Assembly (NCBI GenBank): GCA_934725985.1
Contig: CAKVCX010000001.1
Coordinates: 620,001-684,000 of the forward strand
Direction: 5' to 3'
DNA length: 64,000 bases
Source of the DNA: an uncultured Bacilli bacterium
GTDB taxonomy: Bacteria; Bacillota_I; Bacilli_A; RFN20; CAG-826
Each line of letters begins with the position of its first letter. The stretch's first letter is position 1. The position numbers and the translations under genes were made by a program. Under the pieces are notes generated by a model that was given only the letters and a program-made list of their open reading frames with translations, was not told where the DNA came from and did not search any database. Below, piece after piece: positions 46,537 through 55,813 of the stretch.

Positions 46537-47279
46537 AAAAACATTATTTATGTACTTGTTCATATCGGGGGACTAATTATTTTGGTTTTCAAAGACAAAA
46601 TAAATTTCCAAGTGTTCAAGAAGAAATAGAAAGGGCCCTTCTTTTTCTTTTTAAAGAAGAAATAACAATAAAAGGAGCGGGGAGAACGGATGCCAAGGTT
46701 CATGCAAAAGGGCAAACCTTTTCTTTTTTCTCGGCCCCTATCGCCAATAAGGAAAAGTTTCTATTTGCCTTTAATAGACTTCTTCCTATGGATATTAGCG
46801 TTAAAGATATTAAAGAAGTCCCTTTTTCTTTTGATGCTAGGCATTCTTGCATTGGCAAAGTTTATGAATATAGATTTTGTTTTGGAGAAAAAGACCCCTT
46901 TAAAACTGAATTCGAGGCTTATATAGGCAAAAGGGATTTTAATGTTATTTCCTTTTTTGACGCATGCGAAGTTTTTGTAGGTGTGCATAATTTCCAATCC
47001 TTTACAACTAAAAAAGAGGATAAAGATGGTTTTATCAGGGACGTGACATTAATTTCGCCAAAATTTGATAATAAAAGGGAAGCCATTTCTATCGTTTTTA
47101 AATCCAATGGGTTTATGACATATCAAATTCGTCTTATGGTCGGGGCGTTGCTTAAAGTCGGTTTAGGGAAATTAAGCAAAAATGACATTAAAGAAAGATT
47201 GGAATCTAAAAGCAGGAACATCATGTCTTTTAAAGCGCCGGGTGAGGGCTTAACATTACTTGAGGTTATTTATGGATAA
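46533..47279 (+). CDS. truA: tRNA pseudouridine(38-40) synthase
   Basis: This 248-residue enzyme isomerises uridines of the anticodon arm. It has YRGTNYFGFQRQNKFPSVQEEIERAL and the catalytic Asp region GAGRTDAKVHAKGQ (the usual Gly after RTDA is Lys), then ARHSCIGKVYEYRF, FQSFTTKKED and IRLMVGALLKVGLGK. It starts at an ATGA overlap with ecfT. Confidence 0.94.
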   Translation: MKKHYLCTCSYRGTNYFGFQRQNKFPSVQEEIERALLFLFKEEITIKGAGRTDAKVHAKGQTFSFFSAPIANKEKFLFAFNRLLPMDISVKDIKEVPFSFDARHSCIGKVYEYRFCFGEKDPFKTEFEAYIGKRDFNVISFFDACEVFVGVHNFQSFTTKKEDKDGFIRDVTLISPKFDNKREAISIVFKSNGFMTYQIRLMVGALLKVGLGKLSKNDIKERLESKSRNIMSFKAPGEGLTLLEVIYG

Positions 47280-48066
47280 CTTTGAATATAATTACCATAC
47301 GCATACAAGTAGATGCGGGCACGCGATTGGCTTAGATGAAGAATATGTCATCGAAGCTATAAAAAATGGCTATAAAAGAATGGGCTTTAGCGACCACGTT
47401 ATGCTGCCCAATATTTCTCAGCCTGGGATTAGAGGCGAATTTTCTTTATTTGATAGTTATGTCCAATCTATAAGCGGCTTAAAGAAAAAATACAAAAAAC
47501 AAATTGAAATAAAGCTAGGGTTCGAATGTGAATGGTATGGAAATACTTTTAAGAATTACTATGAAGATTTGCTTCAACATAAGGGGTTTGACTATTTAAT
47601 ACTCGGGCAGCATTGCTTTTTAAGCCAAGGCAAAATGGTTTTTTATAAAAGCCTTGCAGATGAAGAAAAAGCATGCGAACTGTACGCTTCTAATTTGATT
47701 GAGGGGATTAGAAGTGGTTTGTTTTCTTATGTTTGTCATCCAGACTTTTTTGTTTTAGGAACAGAGGGTATTTCCAATTTTGCTGAAATCTCAACTAAGA
47801 TTGCTTTAGAAGCAAAAAAAGCGAATATCCCTTTAGAAATCAACATGGGACAAACTAGGAGGTATTCCTTTCCTAAGGCAAGCTCTCCTTATCAACCTTA
47901 TTATCCATATGCCCCATTTTGGAAAATAGTAAAGGAAATAGGCAATAAAATAGTAGTCGGCGTAGACGCTCATAATCCAACTGACTTTTCTAAAAGCGAT
48001 TATTTTTCCTTAAGGAAATTTATAAAAGACCTTAATCTAGAAGTTGTTGAAGATTTTACAATCTAA
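47272..48066 (+). CDS. PHP-family histidinol-phosphatase-like protein
   Basis: This is a 264-residue PHP phosphoesterase with NYHTHTSRCGHAIG (metal His residues), DHVMLPN, LGFECEWYGN, LGQHCF, VCHPDFFVLGTEG and VGVDAHNPTDF. Histidinol-phosphate phosphatase is the usual name, yet no histidine gene is nearby, so another small phosphoester may be its substrate. I chose ATG 47272 with GAGG six bases upstream; it overlaps the truA end by 8 bases. An in-frame TTG at 47260 is less likely. Confidence 0.85.
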   Translation: MDNFEYNYHTHTSRCGHAIGLDEEYVIEAIKNGYKRMGFSDHVMLPNISQPGIRGEFSLFDSYVQSISGLKKKYKKQIEIKLGFECEWYGNTFKNYYEDLLQHKGFDYLILGQHCFLSQGKMVFYKSLADEEKACELYASNLIEGIRSGLFSYVCHPDFFVLGTEGISNFAEISTKIALEAKKANIPLEINMGQTRRYSFPKASSPYQPYYPYAPFWKIVKEIGNKIVVGVDAHNPTDFSKSDYFSLRKFIKDLNLEVVEDFTI

Positions 48067-48146
48067 TTGATTTTGTTTTAGATTTTTCTTCCCTATAAGA
48101 CAAAAGCAGTGATATAGTAAACCCGAAAAAACAAGGAGTTTTTTAT

Positions 48147-48854
48147 ATGGGAAGGCATTTCGAAGTTAGAGCTGCAGCTATGGCCGCAACTGCAAAAGCC
48201 AAGTCCGCCATTTACATGCGTGCATCAAAAGAAATCTATGCGGCGGCAAAATCTGGAGAGCCTGACCCTAATTCAAACCTCGCGCTTCGCTCTGCTATTG
48301 AAAAGTATCGTAAGCAATGTCCGAAGGACGTTATTGATAGGGCCATTGAAAAGGCTAAAGGTGGCGATGCCGTTGCTTATATTCCTGGTAGATATGAGTT
48401 TATGGGTCCAGGCGGAAGCAATATTGTTGTTGACACTTTAACAGATAACGTTAACAGGGCTTTAGTATCGGTTAGAACCATCGTTACTAGAAAAGGTGGC
48501 AAGATGGCTTCTGTTGCCTATAATTTTAATTTACTAGGCGTTTTGGATTTTAAAGGACCAAAGGAAGAAGAAGTCGAAGAAGCCTTGGTTTTGGGCGATG
48601 TTGATGTTACTTCCATAACCGTTGACGAAGATGGCGAAATTGAAGCAACTGTCGCTCCTTCTGATTTAGAAAAGGCAAAAGAAGCTTTAAAAGGTATCGG
48701 AGTTGCTGATTTCGATAGAGCAGAAACCACCTTATTACCAAATGAATGGATTGAAGTTAGCGATGAAGATAAAGCTAAGCTTAATGCCATGATGTCTGAA
48801 CTAGATGAAGCAGAAGACGTTCAAGCCGTTTATACTAACGTCTCGAATCTATAA
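48147..48854 (+). CDS. YebC/PmpR family protein (YeeN type)
   Basis: This is a 235-residue member of the YebC/TACO1 family. The N-terminus MGRHFEVRAAAMAATAKAKSAIYMRASKEIY and the missing GHSKW motif point to the YeeN-like branch. PKDVIDRAIEKAKGGD and GRYEFMGPGGSNIVVDTLTDNVNRAL are typical. Family members were named transcription regulators, but recent work assigns them to ribosome rescue at difficult sequences. AAGGAG precedes the ATG at good distance, and a terminator follows. Confidence 0.9.
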   Translation: MGRHFEVRAAAMAATAKAKSAIYMRASKEIYAAAKSGEPDPNSNLALRSAIEKYRKQCPKDVIDRAIEKAKGGDAVAYIPGRYEFMGPGGSNIVVDTLTDNVNRALVSVRTIVTRKGGKMASVAYNFNLLGVLDFKGPKEEEVEEALVLGDVDVTSITVDEDGEIEATVAPSDLEKAKEALKGIGVADFDRAETTLLPNEWIEVSDEDKAKLNAMMSELDEAEDVQAVYTNVSNL

Positions 48855-48876
48855 AGAGTTATTTAAGTAAAGTTAG

Positions 48877-48904
48877 GCCTCGTTTTGTAAATGAGGCTTT
48901 TTTT
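48877..48904 (+). terminator. intrinsic terminator after the YebC-family gene
   Basis: An 8-bp stem GCCTCGTT with AATGAGGC (one G-U pair) is followed by a run of seven Ts. Confidence 0.85.
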
Positions 48905-49007
48905 AATTGACAAATGTAATGCAACACTTTGCATTATATTATTTTTATATACAATTTTCCTTTGTATTTTATAAAAACAGTCGAATAAAAGGATATTATT
49001 CCAATGT

Positions 49008-49304
49008 ATGAGAGGAAAATGGGAACGCTTAATACTCGCAAGGAAAGAAAACAATTTTACTCAGCAATTTTGCGCGGATTTTCTACATGTATCTAGAAAT
49101 ACATGGGCTAATTGGGAAATGGGCATTTATGAACCAGGTTTAGAAGATCTTTGTCTTATTTCTTCTTTACTTGATGTTTCAATAGATTATTTATTAGGCA
49201 ATGATAGGTACATTACCTTATCTTTAAAGCAGCGAAAAGAAATCGCTGAATTAGCAAATAAGGTTAAAGATATTGTTGGTTCAAAACATAATGAAAATAA
49301 ATAA
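49008..49304 (+). CDS. XRE-type helix-turn-helix regulator
   Basis: This is a 98-residue DNA-binding protein, a single HTH_3 domain (WERLILARKENNFTQQFCADFLHVSRNTWANWEMGIYEPGLEDLCLISSLLDVSIDYLLGND) with a short helical tail. It is a typical free-standing repressor. AAAGGA lies about 14 bases before the ATG. It stands alone between the YebC terminator and the rplM promoter; its target is unknown. Confidence 0.88.
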   Translation: MRGKWERLILARKENNFTQQFCADFLHVSRNTWANWEMGIYEPGLEDLCLISSLLDVSIDYLLGNDRYITLSLKQRKEIAELANKVKDIVGSKHNENK

Positions 49305-49368
49305 AAAAATCGTTTGTTAATTTATTAGGAAAACAAGGCATTTTACTTATGATTAGTAAAATTGATAC

Positions 49369-49397
49369 TTGCTTTTACACGTGCGTGCGTAGATAAT
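49369..49397 (+). promoter_or_regulatory. rplM-rpsI promoter
   Basis: TTGCTT at 49369 and GATAAT at 49392, spacing 17 bases. It leaves a leader of about 80 bases before rplM that can fold; an autogenous L13 leader is possible but I cannot confirm one. Confidence 0.5.
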
Positions 49398-49483
49398 ACC
49401 AAACGGCACTACTTTGAACTAGTAAACCCCGGTAAAGTTTAATTGTTCGAAAAAAGTCGCTTAAACGACAAAAGGAGAAAACT

Positions 49484-49927
49484 ATGCAGCGTCAAACAAC
49501 CATGGCAAAACCAGCTGAAGTAAAACGCAACTGGTATATCGTTGATGCCACGGATATCCCACTTGGCCGCCTTGCGTCCAAAATTGCTATCGTCTTAATG
49601 GGTAAAAACAAGCCCACATACACACCAAATGTTGACTGCGGTGACTACATTGTTGTTATCAATGCCTCTAAGGTTAAACTTACCGGTAATGATCCAGAAC
49701 ACAAGAAAAATTATTACAATGTCTCTGAATATAACGGCGGTCTTCGTACCCGTACTGCCGGAGTCATGAAAAGAGAATTTCCAGTCGAACTTATCGAAAG
49801 ATCAGTTTGGGGAATGGTTCCAAAGGGACCTTTGGGACGCCAAATCGTCAAGAAATTATTTGTCTATGCTGACGAAAAACATGCTCAACAAGCCCAGAAC
49901 CCGACTGTTCTAGACTTGAGCAAATAA
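49484..49927 (+). CDS. rplM: 50S ribosomal protein L13
   Basis: The 147-residue L13 shows WYIVDATDIPLGRLASKIAIVLMGKNKPTYTPNVDCGDYIVVINASKVKLTGN, then YYNVSEYNGGLRTRTAG and MVPKGPLGRQIVKKLFVYADEKHAQQAQNP. AAAGGAG stands seven bases before the ATG. The operon continues with rpsI. Confidence 0.98.
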   Translation: MQRQTTMAKPAEVKRNWYIVDATDIPLGRLASKIAIVLMGKNKPTYTPNVDCGDYIVVINASKVKLTGNDPEHKKNYYNVSEYNGGLRTRTAGVMKREFPVELIERSVWGMVPKGPLGRQIVKKLFVYADEKHAQQAQNPTVLDLSK

Positions 49928-49938
49928 GGAGTTAAAAC

Positions 49939-50331
49939 ATGGCAAACGAAACTAAATATTATGGAACCGGCAGAAGAAAGACTTCTGTTGCCCGTGTTTA
50001 TATAAAAGCTGGAAAAGGCAATATCATCGTTAATGGTAAAAAAGTTGACGAATATATGCCATTCCCAACCCTTGTCTTAGACTTGAAGCAGCCTTTGGCC
50101 ATTTTAGGTGCCGAAGATAGATACGATGTTGAGGCCAACGTTTATGGTGGCGGATTCACCGGACAAGCTGAAGCTATTCGTCTTGGAATTGCTAGAGCTT
50201 TATTAGAAGCTAATGAAGATAGAAAAGCTCTTAAAGTTGCTGGCATGCTTACCCGTAATGCTAGAAGCAAGGAAAGAAAGAAATACGGCTTAAAAGGTGC
50301 ACGTCGTGCTCCTCAATTCTCCAAACGTTAA
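49939..50331 (+). CDS. rpsI: 30S ribosomal protein S9
   Basis: The 130-residue S9 shows [51 protein letters not shown] and the C-terminal PQFSKR that reaches into the ribosomal P site. AAGGAG precedes the ATG, 11 bases after rplM. Confidence 0.98.
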   Translation: MANETKYYGTGRRKTSVARVYIKAGKGNIIVNGKKVDEYMPFPTLVLDLKQPLAILGAEDRYDVEANVYGGGFTGQAEAIRLGIARALLEANEDRKALKVAGMLTRNARSKERKKYGLKGARRAPQFSKR

Positions 50332-50355
50332 TTTTGGATTATTGCTAACAATATT

Positions 50356-50382
50356 GCCATCCGGAAGGGTGGCTTTTCTTTT
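50356..50382 (+). terminator. rplM-rpsI terminator
   Basis: GCCATCC, the tetraloop GGAA and GGGTGGC (one G-U pair) form a tight stem, followed by TTTTCTTTT. Confidence 0.9.
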
Positions 50383-50543
50383 ATAAATAAGCGAAGAGTA
50401 AATAAAATAATTACATATTCTTTTTCGTATTCAATCTTCTTTTTTTATAAAATAATCATTTTAGTTTTAGCCTTTGTTAATTCTTTATATAAATAACCAA
50501 ACCTAATGAAATCGATTACATTTGTTTCATATTGATTAATCAA

Positions 50544-50572
50544 TTGTTAACTAACAAACACCTCTTTATAAT
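50544..50572 (+). promoter_or_regulatory. promoter giving a leaderless message
   Basis: TTGTTA (50544-50549), a 17-base spacer and TATAAT (50567-50572) form a near-consensus promoter. The ATG of the next gene is only 9 bases after the -10, so transcription should begin at or next to the start codon. Confidence 0.65.
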
Positions 50573-50581
50573 TTACTTAAT

Positions 50582-51031
50582 ATGGAAAGTCCTAAGAAAG
50601 TAGTCATAAGGCAAGTAGTTTCCTCCTTGCATAAAAATAAAAGAAAGAATATTTCGTTAGATTATCTTTCTAAAATCATTGGAATATATCCTGATGTTTT
50701 GGGCGCGGAACTTTCTTATTTCTGTCCTATGATTTTGATGGACCCAAGTGTAAATGTTCGCGATTATTTAGAAGATATGAGGCGTTATTTATCAGAGCCT
50801 AGTAAAAATGTTTCTAAGAAAAAAGCCATAAAAGAAAAAAGGGAACGCATTTACAAAAAAGAACTTGAGGAATATAAAGGGATTGTAGACTTTATATATA
50901 AAAAAATGACAACCGTTGGAGGCCTTTTAGATCCAGGCTTTGAATTAGATAGACATGAAATTAGAATAATGGAAAAATTGCTCCAAATTGAAAGGAAAAA
51001 GCTACGCAATAAAAAGAAAAAGCCACAATAA
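50582..51031 (+). CDS. unknown basic protein
   Basis: This 149-residue, Lys/Arg-rich protein is of unknown family. The first half (VVIRQVVSSLHKNKRKNISLDYLSKIIGIYPDVLGAELSYF) might be a small winged-helix-like DNA-binding unit. The second half is charged and helical. It has its own leaderless-type promoter and its own terminator, so it is a real single-gene unit. Confidence 0.7.
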   Translation: MESPKKVVIRQVVSSLHKNKRKNISLDYLSKIIGIYPDVLGAELSYFCPMILMDPSVNVRDYLEDMRRYLSEPSKNVSKKKAIKEKRERIYKKELEEYKGIVDFIYKKMTTVGGLLDPGFELDRHEIRIMEKLLQIERKKLRNKKKKPQ

Positions 51032-51062
51032 AATGCTTTAAAAGTTAATCAATTTTAACAAT

Positions 51063-51087
51063 AAGCCTAATAATTAGGCTTTTTTTA
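51063..51087 (+). terminator. intrinsic terminator
   Basis: AAGCCTAA and TTAGGCTT form a perfect stem with a 3-base loop and a T run behind. It closes the unit of the unknown basic protein. Confidence 0.85.
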
Positions 51088-51156
51088 ATCTTTGATTGTT
51101 TATGGGTAAAGAAAAAATTATACTTACATCAACAAGGAGATTTTAATCTTTTTTAT

Positions 51157-54100
51157 ATGGCAGAAATTAAAAAAACCATGAAGTCTGTCGATGGAAACAC
51201 CGCAGCAGCGATGGAATCCTACTATTTTACTGAAGTAGCGGCCATCTATCCAATTACCCCATCTTCTCCAATGGCTGAATTAGTAGACGTTATGTCTTCT
51301 AAAGGGACCAAAAACTATTTTGGAGCACCCGTGAAAGTCGTTGAAATGCAGTCAGAAGCCGGTGCTTCTGGTGCCGTCCATGGAGCTTTGCAAGGTGGAG
51401 CTTTGGCTACGACATTTACCGCTAGCCAAGGTTTGCTTTTAATGATTCCAAATATTTATAAGTGGTGCGGGGAATTACTCCCTGCAGTTTTGCATGTTGC
51501 CGCTAGATCGTTAGCCACACGTGCCCTTTCTATTTTTGGTGATCATCAAGACGTTTATGCAATTAGACAGACTGGCATTACGATGATTGTTTCTAATTCA
51601 GTCCAAGAAATTGCCGATTTGACTCCTGTGGCCCATTTAACGGCTATAGAGTCTAGTGTCCCGGTTTGCCATTTCTTTGATGGTTTCCGTACTTCTCATG
51701 AGGTTCAAAACGTTGAATTTGTTGATGAGGAAGAATGGAAAAAGCTTCTTCCAATGAACAAAGTTGAGGAATTTAGAGCTCGTGCTTTGAATCCACACAC
51801 CCATGCAGTTACTCGTGGCGGTGCCGAAAATGACGACATTTATTTCCAAGCTAGGGAAGCCCAAAATACTCATTTCGAACATGTAATCGATGTTGCTAGT
51901 AAATATTTTGAAGAGGCTACTAGACTTACCGGAAGAGAATATGCTCCATTTGTTTATTATGGCGATGAAAAGGCGACAAAAGTCATAATTGCTATGGGTT
52001 CAGTCAATGAAACTGCCATGGAAGTAGTTGATGAGTTAAATAAAAACGGCGAACATGTTGGTTTGGTAAAAGTTCATTTATATCGTCCTTTCTCTGCCAA
52101 ACTCCTCTCTAACGCCATCCCATCTTCCGTTAAGAAGATCGCTGTTTTAGATAGAACAAAAGAAACCGGTGCTATGGGCGAACCACTTTATTTGGATGTA
52201 GTAGCTGCCTTAGCTAGCGAAAATCGCAAATTTGAGCAGATTCTTGGTGGTCGCTATGGATTATCTAGTAAAGATACCCAGCCTAAAGACATCAAGGCCG
52301 TTTATGATTTCCTTTCCTCTAATAACAATTGGAATGGGTTCACAGTTGGAATTAAAGATGATGTTACTCATTTATCAATTCCAGTCGATGATAAATTTGT
52401 TATCCCACATAACTATACTTCTTGTTTATTCTATGGGCTTGGATCTGATGGAACCGTTTCAGCCAATAAGAGTTCCATTAAGATTATTGGCGATGCTACC
52501 CATCAATATGCTCAAGCCTATTTCCAATATGACTCAAGAAAAGCTGGGGGAACTACTCGCAGCCACCTTCGCTTTGGAAAAGAGCCGATCCATTCCGAAT
52601 ATTATGTCAAGAATGCCGATTTCATATCTTGCTCATTGGATACTTATATCTTTAAATTTGACATTATTTCCAATTTAAAAGATGGCGGAACATTTTTGCT
52701 TAATACCAACATGGATGATGAAACCTTAATAAAATCCATGCCAAACCGCATGAAGCATCTTTTGGCTCAAAAACATGCTAAATTCTATGTCATTGATGCT
52801 AATAAATTGGCTGCTGAATGCCATATGGGTCGTCACACCAATACGACTTTGCAAGCTGCTTTCTTTAAACTTTCTCCATCAATTATGGATTATGAAGAAG
52901 CCGAAAAATGGATGAAGAAGTTTGCTGAAAAATCCTATGCCAAAAAGGGCATGGATATTGTTAAAAACAATTGGGATGCTATTGACGCTGGCCCAAAAGG
53001 ATTGCGTCAAATTGCAATAGACCCAGCTTGGATTAACTTACCCTATAATAAAGTAACGGCCATCGATAGCAAAGATACCTATTATGATGAATATGTTGAA
53101 GTAATAGACCGTCTTGATGGCGATGAGCTCCCGACTAGTGCCTTCACTAAACATGAACTTCTTGATGGCACGATGAATGAAAACATCACCTTTAGACAAA
53201 AAAGAGCTATCGCCGATAGAGTTCCAGTTTGGAATCCAACATATTGTATTGAATGCAATCAATGCGCTTTTGTTTGCCCCCATGCTACGATTCGTCCGTA
53301 TTTATTAAACGAAGAAGAAGTAAATAACGCCCCTTCTATTGTCAAGGAAGGTTTAAAACCTGCCATTGGCACGAAAGATAAGACACTAAAGTATCGTATC
53401 CAAGTAGCTACTGAAAATTGTATCGGCTGCGGCCTTTGTGTTTCCGAATGTATGGCAAACGTTACTGCGACAAAGATGAACAATGATCATTTTGCCTTAA
53501 AGATGGTTGATGCCCATACTCAAGCCGAACAACAAGTCGGGGCAGATTATTGCTATGCTAGTGTAAGCGAAAAGAAAGACCAATTTCCGGCCACACTAGA
53601 AAATGGAGTAAAGGGACTTGGCTTTAAAAAGCCATATATGGAAGTAAGTGGTGCTTGTGCTGGATGCGGAGAAGCCCCTTATTATCGCATTGTTTCCCAA
53701 TTGTTTGGCAAAGATATGTTAGTTGCTAACGCTACAGGCTGTTCTTCAATTTATTGCGGTTCAACTCCATTAACCCCATTTGTTAATAATAATGGAAAAG
53801 ATGGTCCTGCTTGGGCAAACTCTTTATTTGAAGATAATGCCGAATATGGCTTTGGTATGAGAATTGCCTCCGACCAAAAGATGAGCCAAATTGTCAGGAT
53901 TTTAAATGAAGCTAAAGCTAACGCCGATCTTGAACCTGAATTAAAGGAATTGATCGATAAGTACCTAGCTAATTTGAAAAATAGGGATGTAGAAAGAACT
54001 ATCGTCCCAGAATTGATGAAGTTAGTAGATGCTTCCAAGGTTGAATCCGTTAAGGAATTAAAACTTTATCAACGCGATTTAGTCGATAAATCTGTTTGGA

Positions 54101-54735
54101 TTATTGGTGGTGACGGATGGAGCTATGACATTGGATATGGTGGAGTTGACCATGTCTTGGCTAACGAAGCCGATGTCAATATCCTTGTCCTTGATACCGA
54201 AGTTTATTCCAATACTGGCGGACAGGCTTCTAAGTCTTCCCAAACTGGCTCCATTAATAAATTTACTGCTTCCGGCAAAAAAGAAGCCAAAAAGAATCTT
54301 GCTTTAATGGCCATGGCTTATGGGCACGTCTATGTTGCTCAAATCGCTTTAGGAGCAAATCCAGCCAAAGCCATTCAAGCCTTAAAGGAAGCTGAATCTT
54401 ATGATGGACCATCGTTAGTTATATGCTACTGCCCATGTGCCGAACAACATATTAAGGGCGGCTTAGTTAACTCTATTAAGGAAGAAAAGAAAGCAGTAGA
54501 ATGTGGATATTTCACCACATTTAGATATGATCCTCGCCTAAAAGAAGAAGGGAAGAGCCCATTAACGCTAGATTGCCCAGAACCAGATTTCTCCAAATTA
54601 CGCGATTTCGTGATGCAAGAAACTAGATTCTCTCAACTTCCTCTTGTTAACCCAGAACATGCTGAAGAACTTCTTAATAAGACTGAGAAGTATGCTAAGC
54701 AAAGGTGGGAAAACATTAAGAAGTTCGGCGCTTAA
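51157..54735 (+). CDS. nifJ: pyruvate:ferredoxin (flavodoxin) oxidoreductase
   Basis: This is the 1192-residue one-chain PFOR, oxidising pyruvate to acetyl-CoA and CO2 with reduction of ferredoxin. It has N-terminal IYPITPSSPMAELVD, two 4Fe-4S clusters (Cys697, 700, 703, 707 and Cys755, 758, 761, 765), a further CAGCGE motif, and the TPP domain GGDGWSYDIGYGGVDH with VYSNTGGQASKSS. It is the central enzyme of an anaerobic fermentative energy metabolism. AAGGAG is unusually far (17 bases) from ATG 51157. No nearer start codon exists. Confidence 0.98.
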   Translation: MAEIKKTMKSVDGNTAAAMESYYFTEVAAIYPITPSSPMAELVDVMSSKGTKNYFGAPVKVVEMQSEAGASGAVHGALQGGALATTFTASQGLLLMIPNIYKWCGELLPAVLHVAARSLATRALSIFGDHQDVYAIRQTGITMIVSNSVQEIADLTPVAHLTAIESSVPVCHFFDGFRTSHEVQNVEFVDEEEWKKLLPMNKVEEFRARALNPHTHAVTRGGAENDDIYFQAREAQNTHFEHVIDVASKYFEEATRLTGREYAPFVYYGDEKATKVIIAMGSVNETAMEVVDELNKNGEHVGLVKVHLYRPFSAKLLSNAIPSSVKKIAVLDRTKETGAMGEPLYLDVVAALASENRKFEQILGGRYGLSSKDTQPKDIKAVYDFLSSNNNWNGFTVGIKDDVTHLSIPVDDKFVIPHNYTSCLFYGLGSDGTVSANKSSIKIIGDATHQYAQAYFQYDSRKAGGTTRSHLRFGKEPIHSEYYVKNADFISCSLDTYIFKFDIISNLKDGGTFLLNTNMDDETLIKSMPNRMKHLLAQKHAKFYVIDANKLAAECHMGRHTNTTLQAAFFKLSPSIMDYEEAEKWMKKFAEKSYAKKGMDIVKNNWDAIDAGPKGLRQIAIDPAWINLPYNKVTAIDSKDTYYDEYVEVIDRLDGDELPTSAFTKHELLDGTMNENITFRQKRAIADRVPVWNPTYCIECNQCAFVCPHATIRPYLLNEEEVNNAPSIVKEGLKPAIGTKDKTLKYRIQVATENCIGCGLCVSECMANVTATKMNNDHFALKMVDAHTQAEQQVGADYCYASVSEKKDQFPATLENGVKGLGFKKPYMEVSGACAGCGEAPYYRIVSQLFGKDMLVANATGCSSIYCGSTPLTPFVNNNGKDGPAWANSLFEDNAEYGFGMRIASDQKMSQIVRILNEAKANADLEPELKELIDKYLANLKNRDVERTIVPELMKLVDASKVESVKELKLYQRDLVDKSVWIIGGDGWSYDIGYGGVDHVLANEADVNILVLDTEVYSNTGGQASKSSQTGSINKFTASGKKEAKKNLALMAMAYGHVYVAQIALGANPAKAIQALKEAESYDGPSLVICYCPCAEQHIKGGLVNSIKEEKKAVECGYFTTFRYDPRLKEEGKSPLTLDCPEPDFSKLRDFVMQETRFSQLPLVNPEHAEELLNKTEKYAKQRWENIKKFGA

Positions 54736-54760
54736 TAGATAGCCATTCTAATTTGCATTA

Positions 54761-54790
54761 ATGCCTCGCTACCTAAGCGGGGCATTTTCT
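54761..54790 (+). terminator. nifJ terminator
   Basis: ATGCCTCGCT and AGCGGGGCAT pair (one G-U pair) with a 5-base loop, then TTT. The stop codon of the convergent LysR gene lies within the stem-loop. Confidence 0.8.
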
Positions 54791-55659
54791 AATATAAGTT
54801 GTTCTAATTTGGCTGAAGCAACGCTTAAGGGCTGTTCTTTTCTTTTAATTAACTTAATTTCTCTTCTTGGAAGTTCCTTTTCTAAGGAAATAAGTGAAAC
54901 ATCATAGCCATTTTCTAAAAATTGTTTTGGGATAAATCCTATTCCTAAATTTGCCATGACCATTGGCAAAATTTGGTCCGCAGTCGAAACAAATGTGCTA
55001 GGTTCATATTTTAAGCCCAGATTTAAGAAGAAGTTAAAGTAGAGTTCGTATGTTTTTGTATTTGTTCCAAGAGAAATCAAAGGGTTTTTCAAAAGTTTTT
55101 CAAAAGACATCTTTTCTTTTTTATCCAATAAGAACGATGGGCTACAAACCGCGATTTCGTTAAATGAATAGATGGTTTTTTCTATTATAGAATTTGTTTT
55201 AACAGTCGGAGTAGTGACTAAAGCAATGTCAGCTGTCCCATTTTTAATGGTTTCGATTGCCTGAGGTGTGGAATGGTTGCTTATTTTTAGATGAATATTT
55301 GGATATAAGTTGTGATATTTTTTTAATATTGGCAATAGAAAACAACGTAATGCTACCTCACTTGAAGCGATATAGATGGAACCATTTTCTAAATTCTTGC
55401 TTTCTTTAATTTCATTTTCGCCTTTTTTTATACTTTCAAAGGCTATCTGAATATGGCTAAATAGCTTTTTTCCTTCCGGGGTTAAATTGACCCCGTGTTT
55501 ATTTCTTATAAAAAGAGGACAGCCTAACCCGTTTTCTAAATTCTTTATTATTCTAGTAACATTAGGTTGGTTGCTTAGCAAGACTTTTGAAGCTCGGGTG
55601 ATGCTTTGATATTTAGCAACGTAATAGAATACTTTGTAATAATCGTAATTTATGTCCAT
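54769..55659 (-). CDS. LysR-family transcriptional regulator
   Basis: This 296-residue LysR protein has an N-terminal helix-turn-helix (YYVAKYQSITRASKVLLSNQPNVTRIIKNLENGLGCPLFIRNKHGVNLTPEGKKLF) and a ligand-binding domain with SSEVALRCFLLPILKKYHNLYPNIHLKIS. It is convergent with nifJ and faces the MATE gene across a 0.5-kb gap. A dyad covering its own promoter suggests autoregulation. Ligand unknown. Confidence 0.93.
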   Translation of the reverse strand: MDINYDYYKVFYYVAKYQSITRASKVLLSNQPNVTRIIKNLENGLGCPLFIRNKHGVNLTPEGKKLFSHIQIAFESIKKGENEIKESKNLENGSIYIASSEVALRCFLLPILKKYHNLYPNIHLKISNHSTPQAIETIKNGTADIALVTTPTVKTNSIIEKTIYSFNEIAVCSPSFLLDKKEKMSFEKLLKNPLISLGTNTKTYELYFNFFLNLGLKYEPSTFVSTADQILPMVMANLGIGFIPKQFLENGYDVSLISLEKELPRREIKLIKRKEQPLSVASAKLEQLILENAPLR

Positions 55660-55671
55660 AAATTAACCTAT

Positions 55672-55690
55672 ATATCAATTTGATATTATA
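55672..55690 (-). promoter_or_regulatory. lysR -10 box overlapping a LysR-type dyad
   Basis: ATATCAA and TTGATAT around one central base (55672-55686) fit the T-N11-A rule of LysR boxes. On the minus strand TATAAT (55685-55690) overlaps its edge, 26 bases before the lysR start. Confidence 0.55.
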
Positions 55691-55813
55691 TCCATATTAT
55701 ATATACATTTTACATATATATAAAAAAGACTATGCTTACTTTTACTTGTAGAAGGCTAATTTTTAAGCAATGGAGTAAATATAAAAATGTTTAATCGCTT
55801 CTATCGGTAGAGA

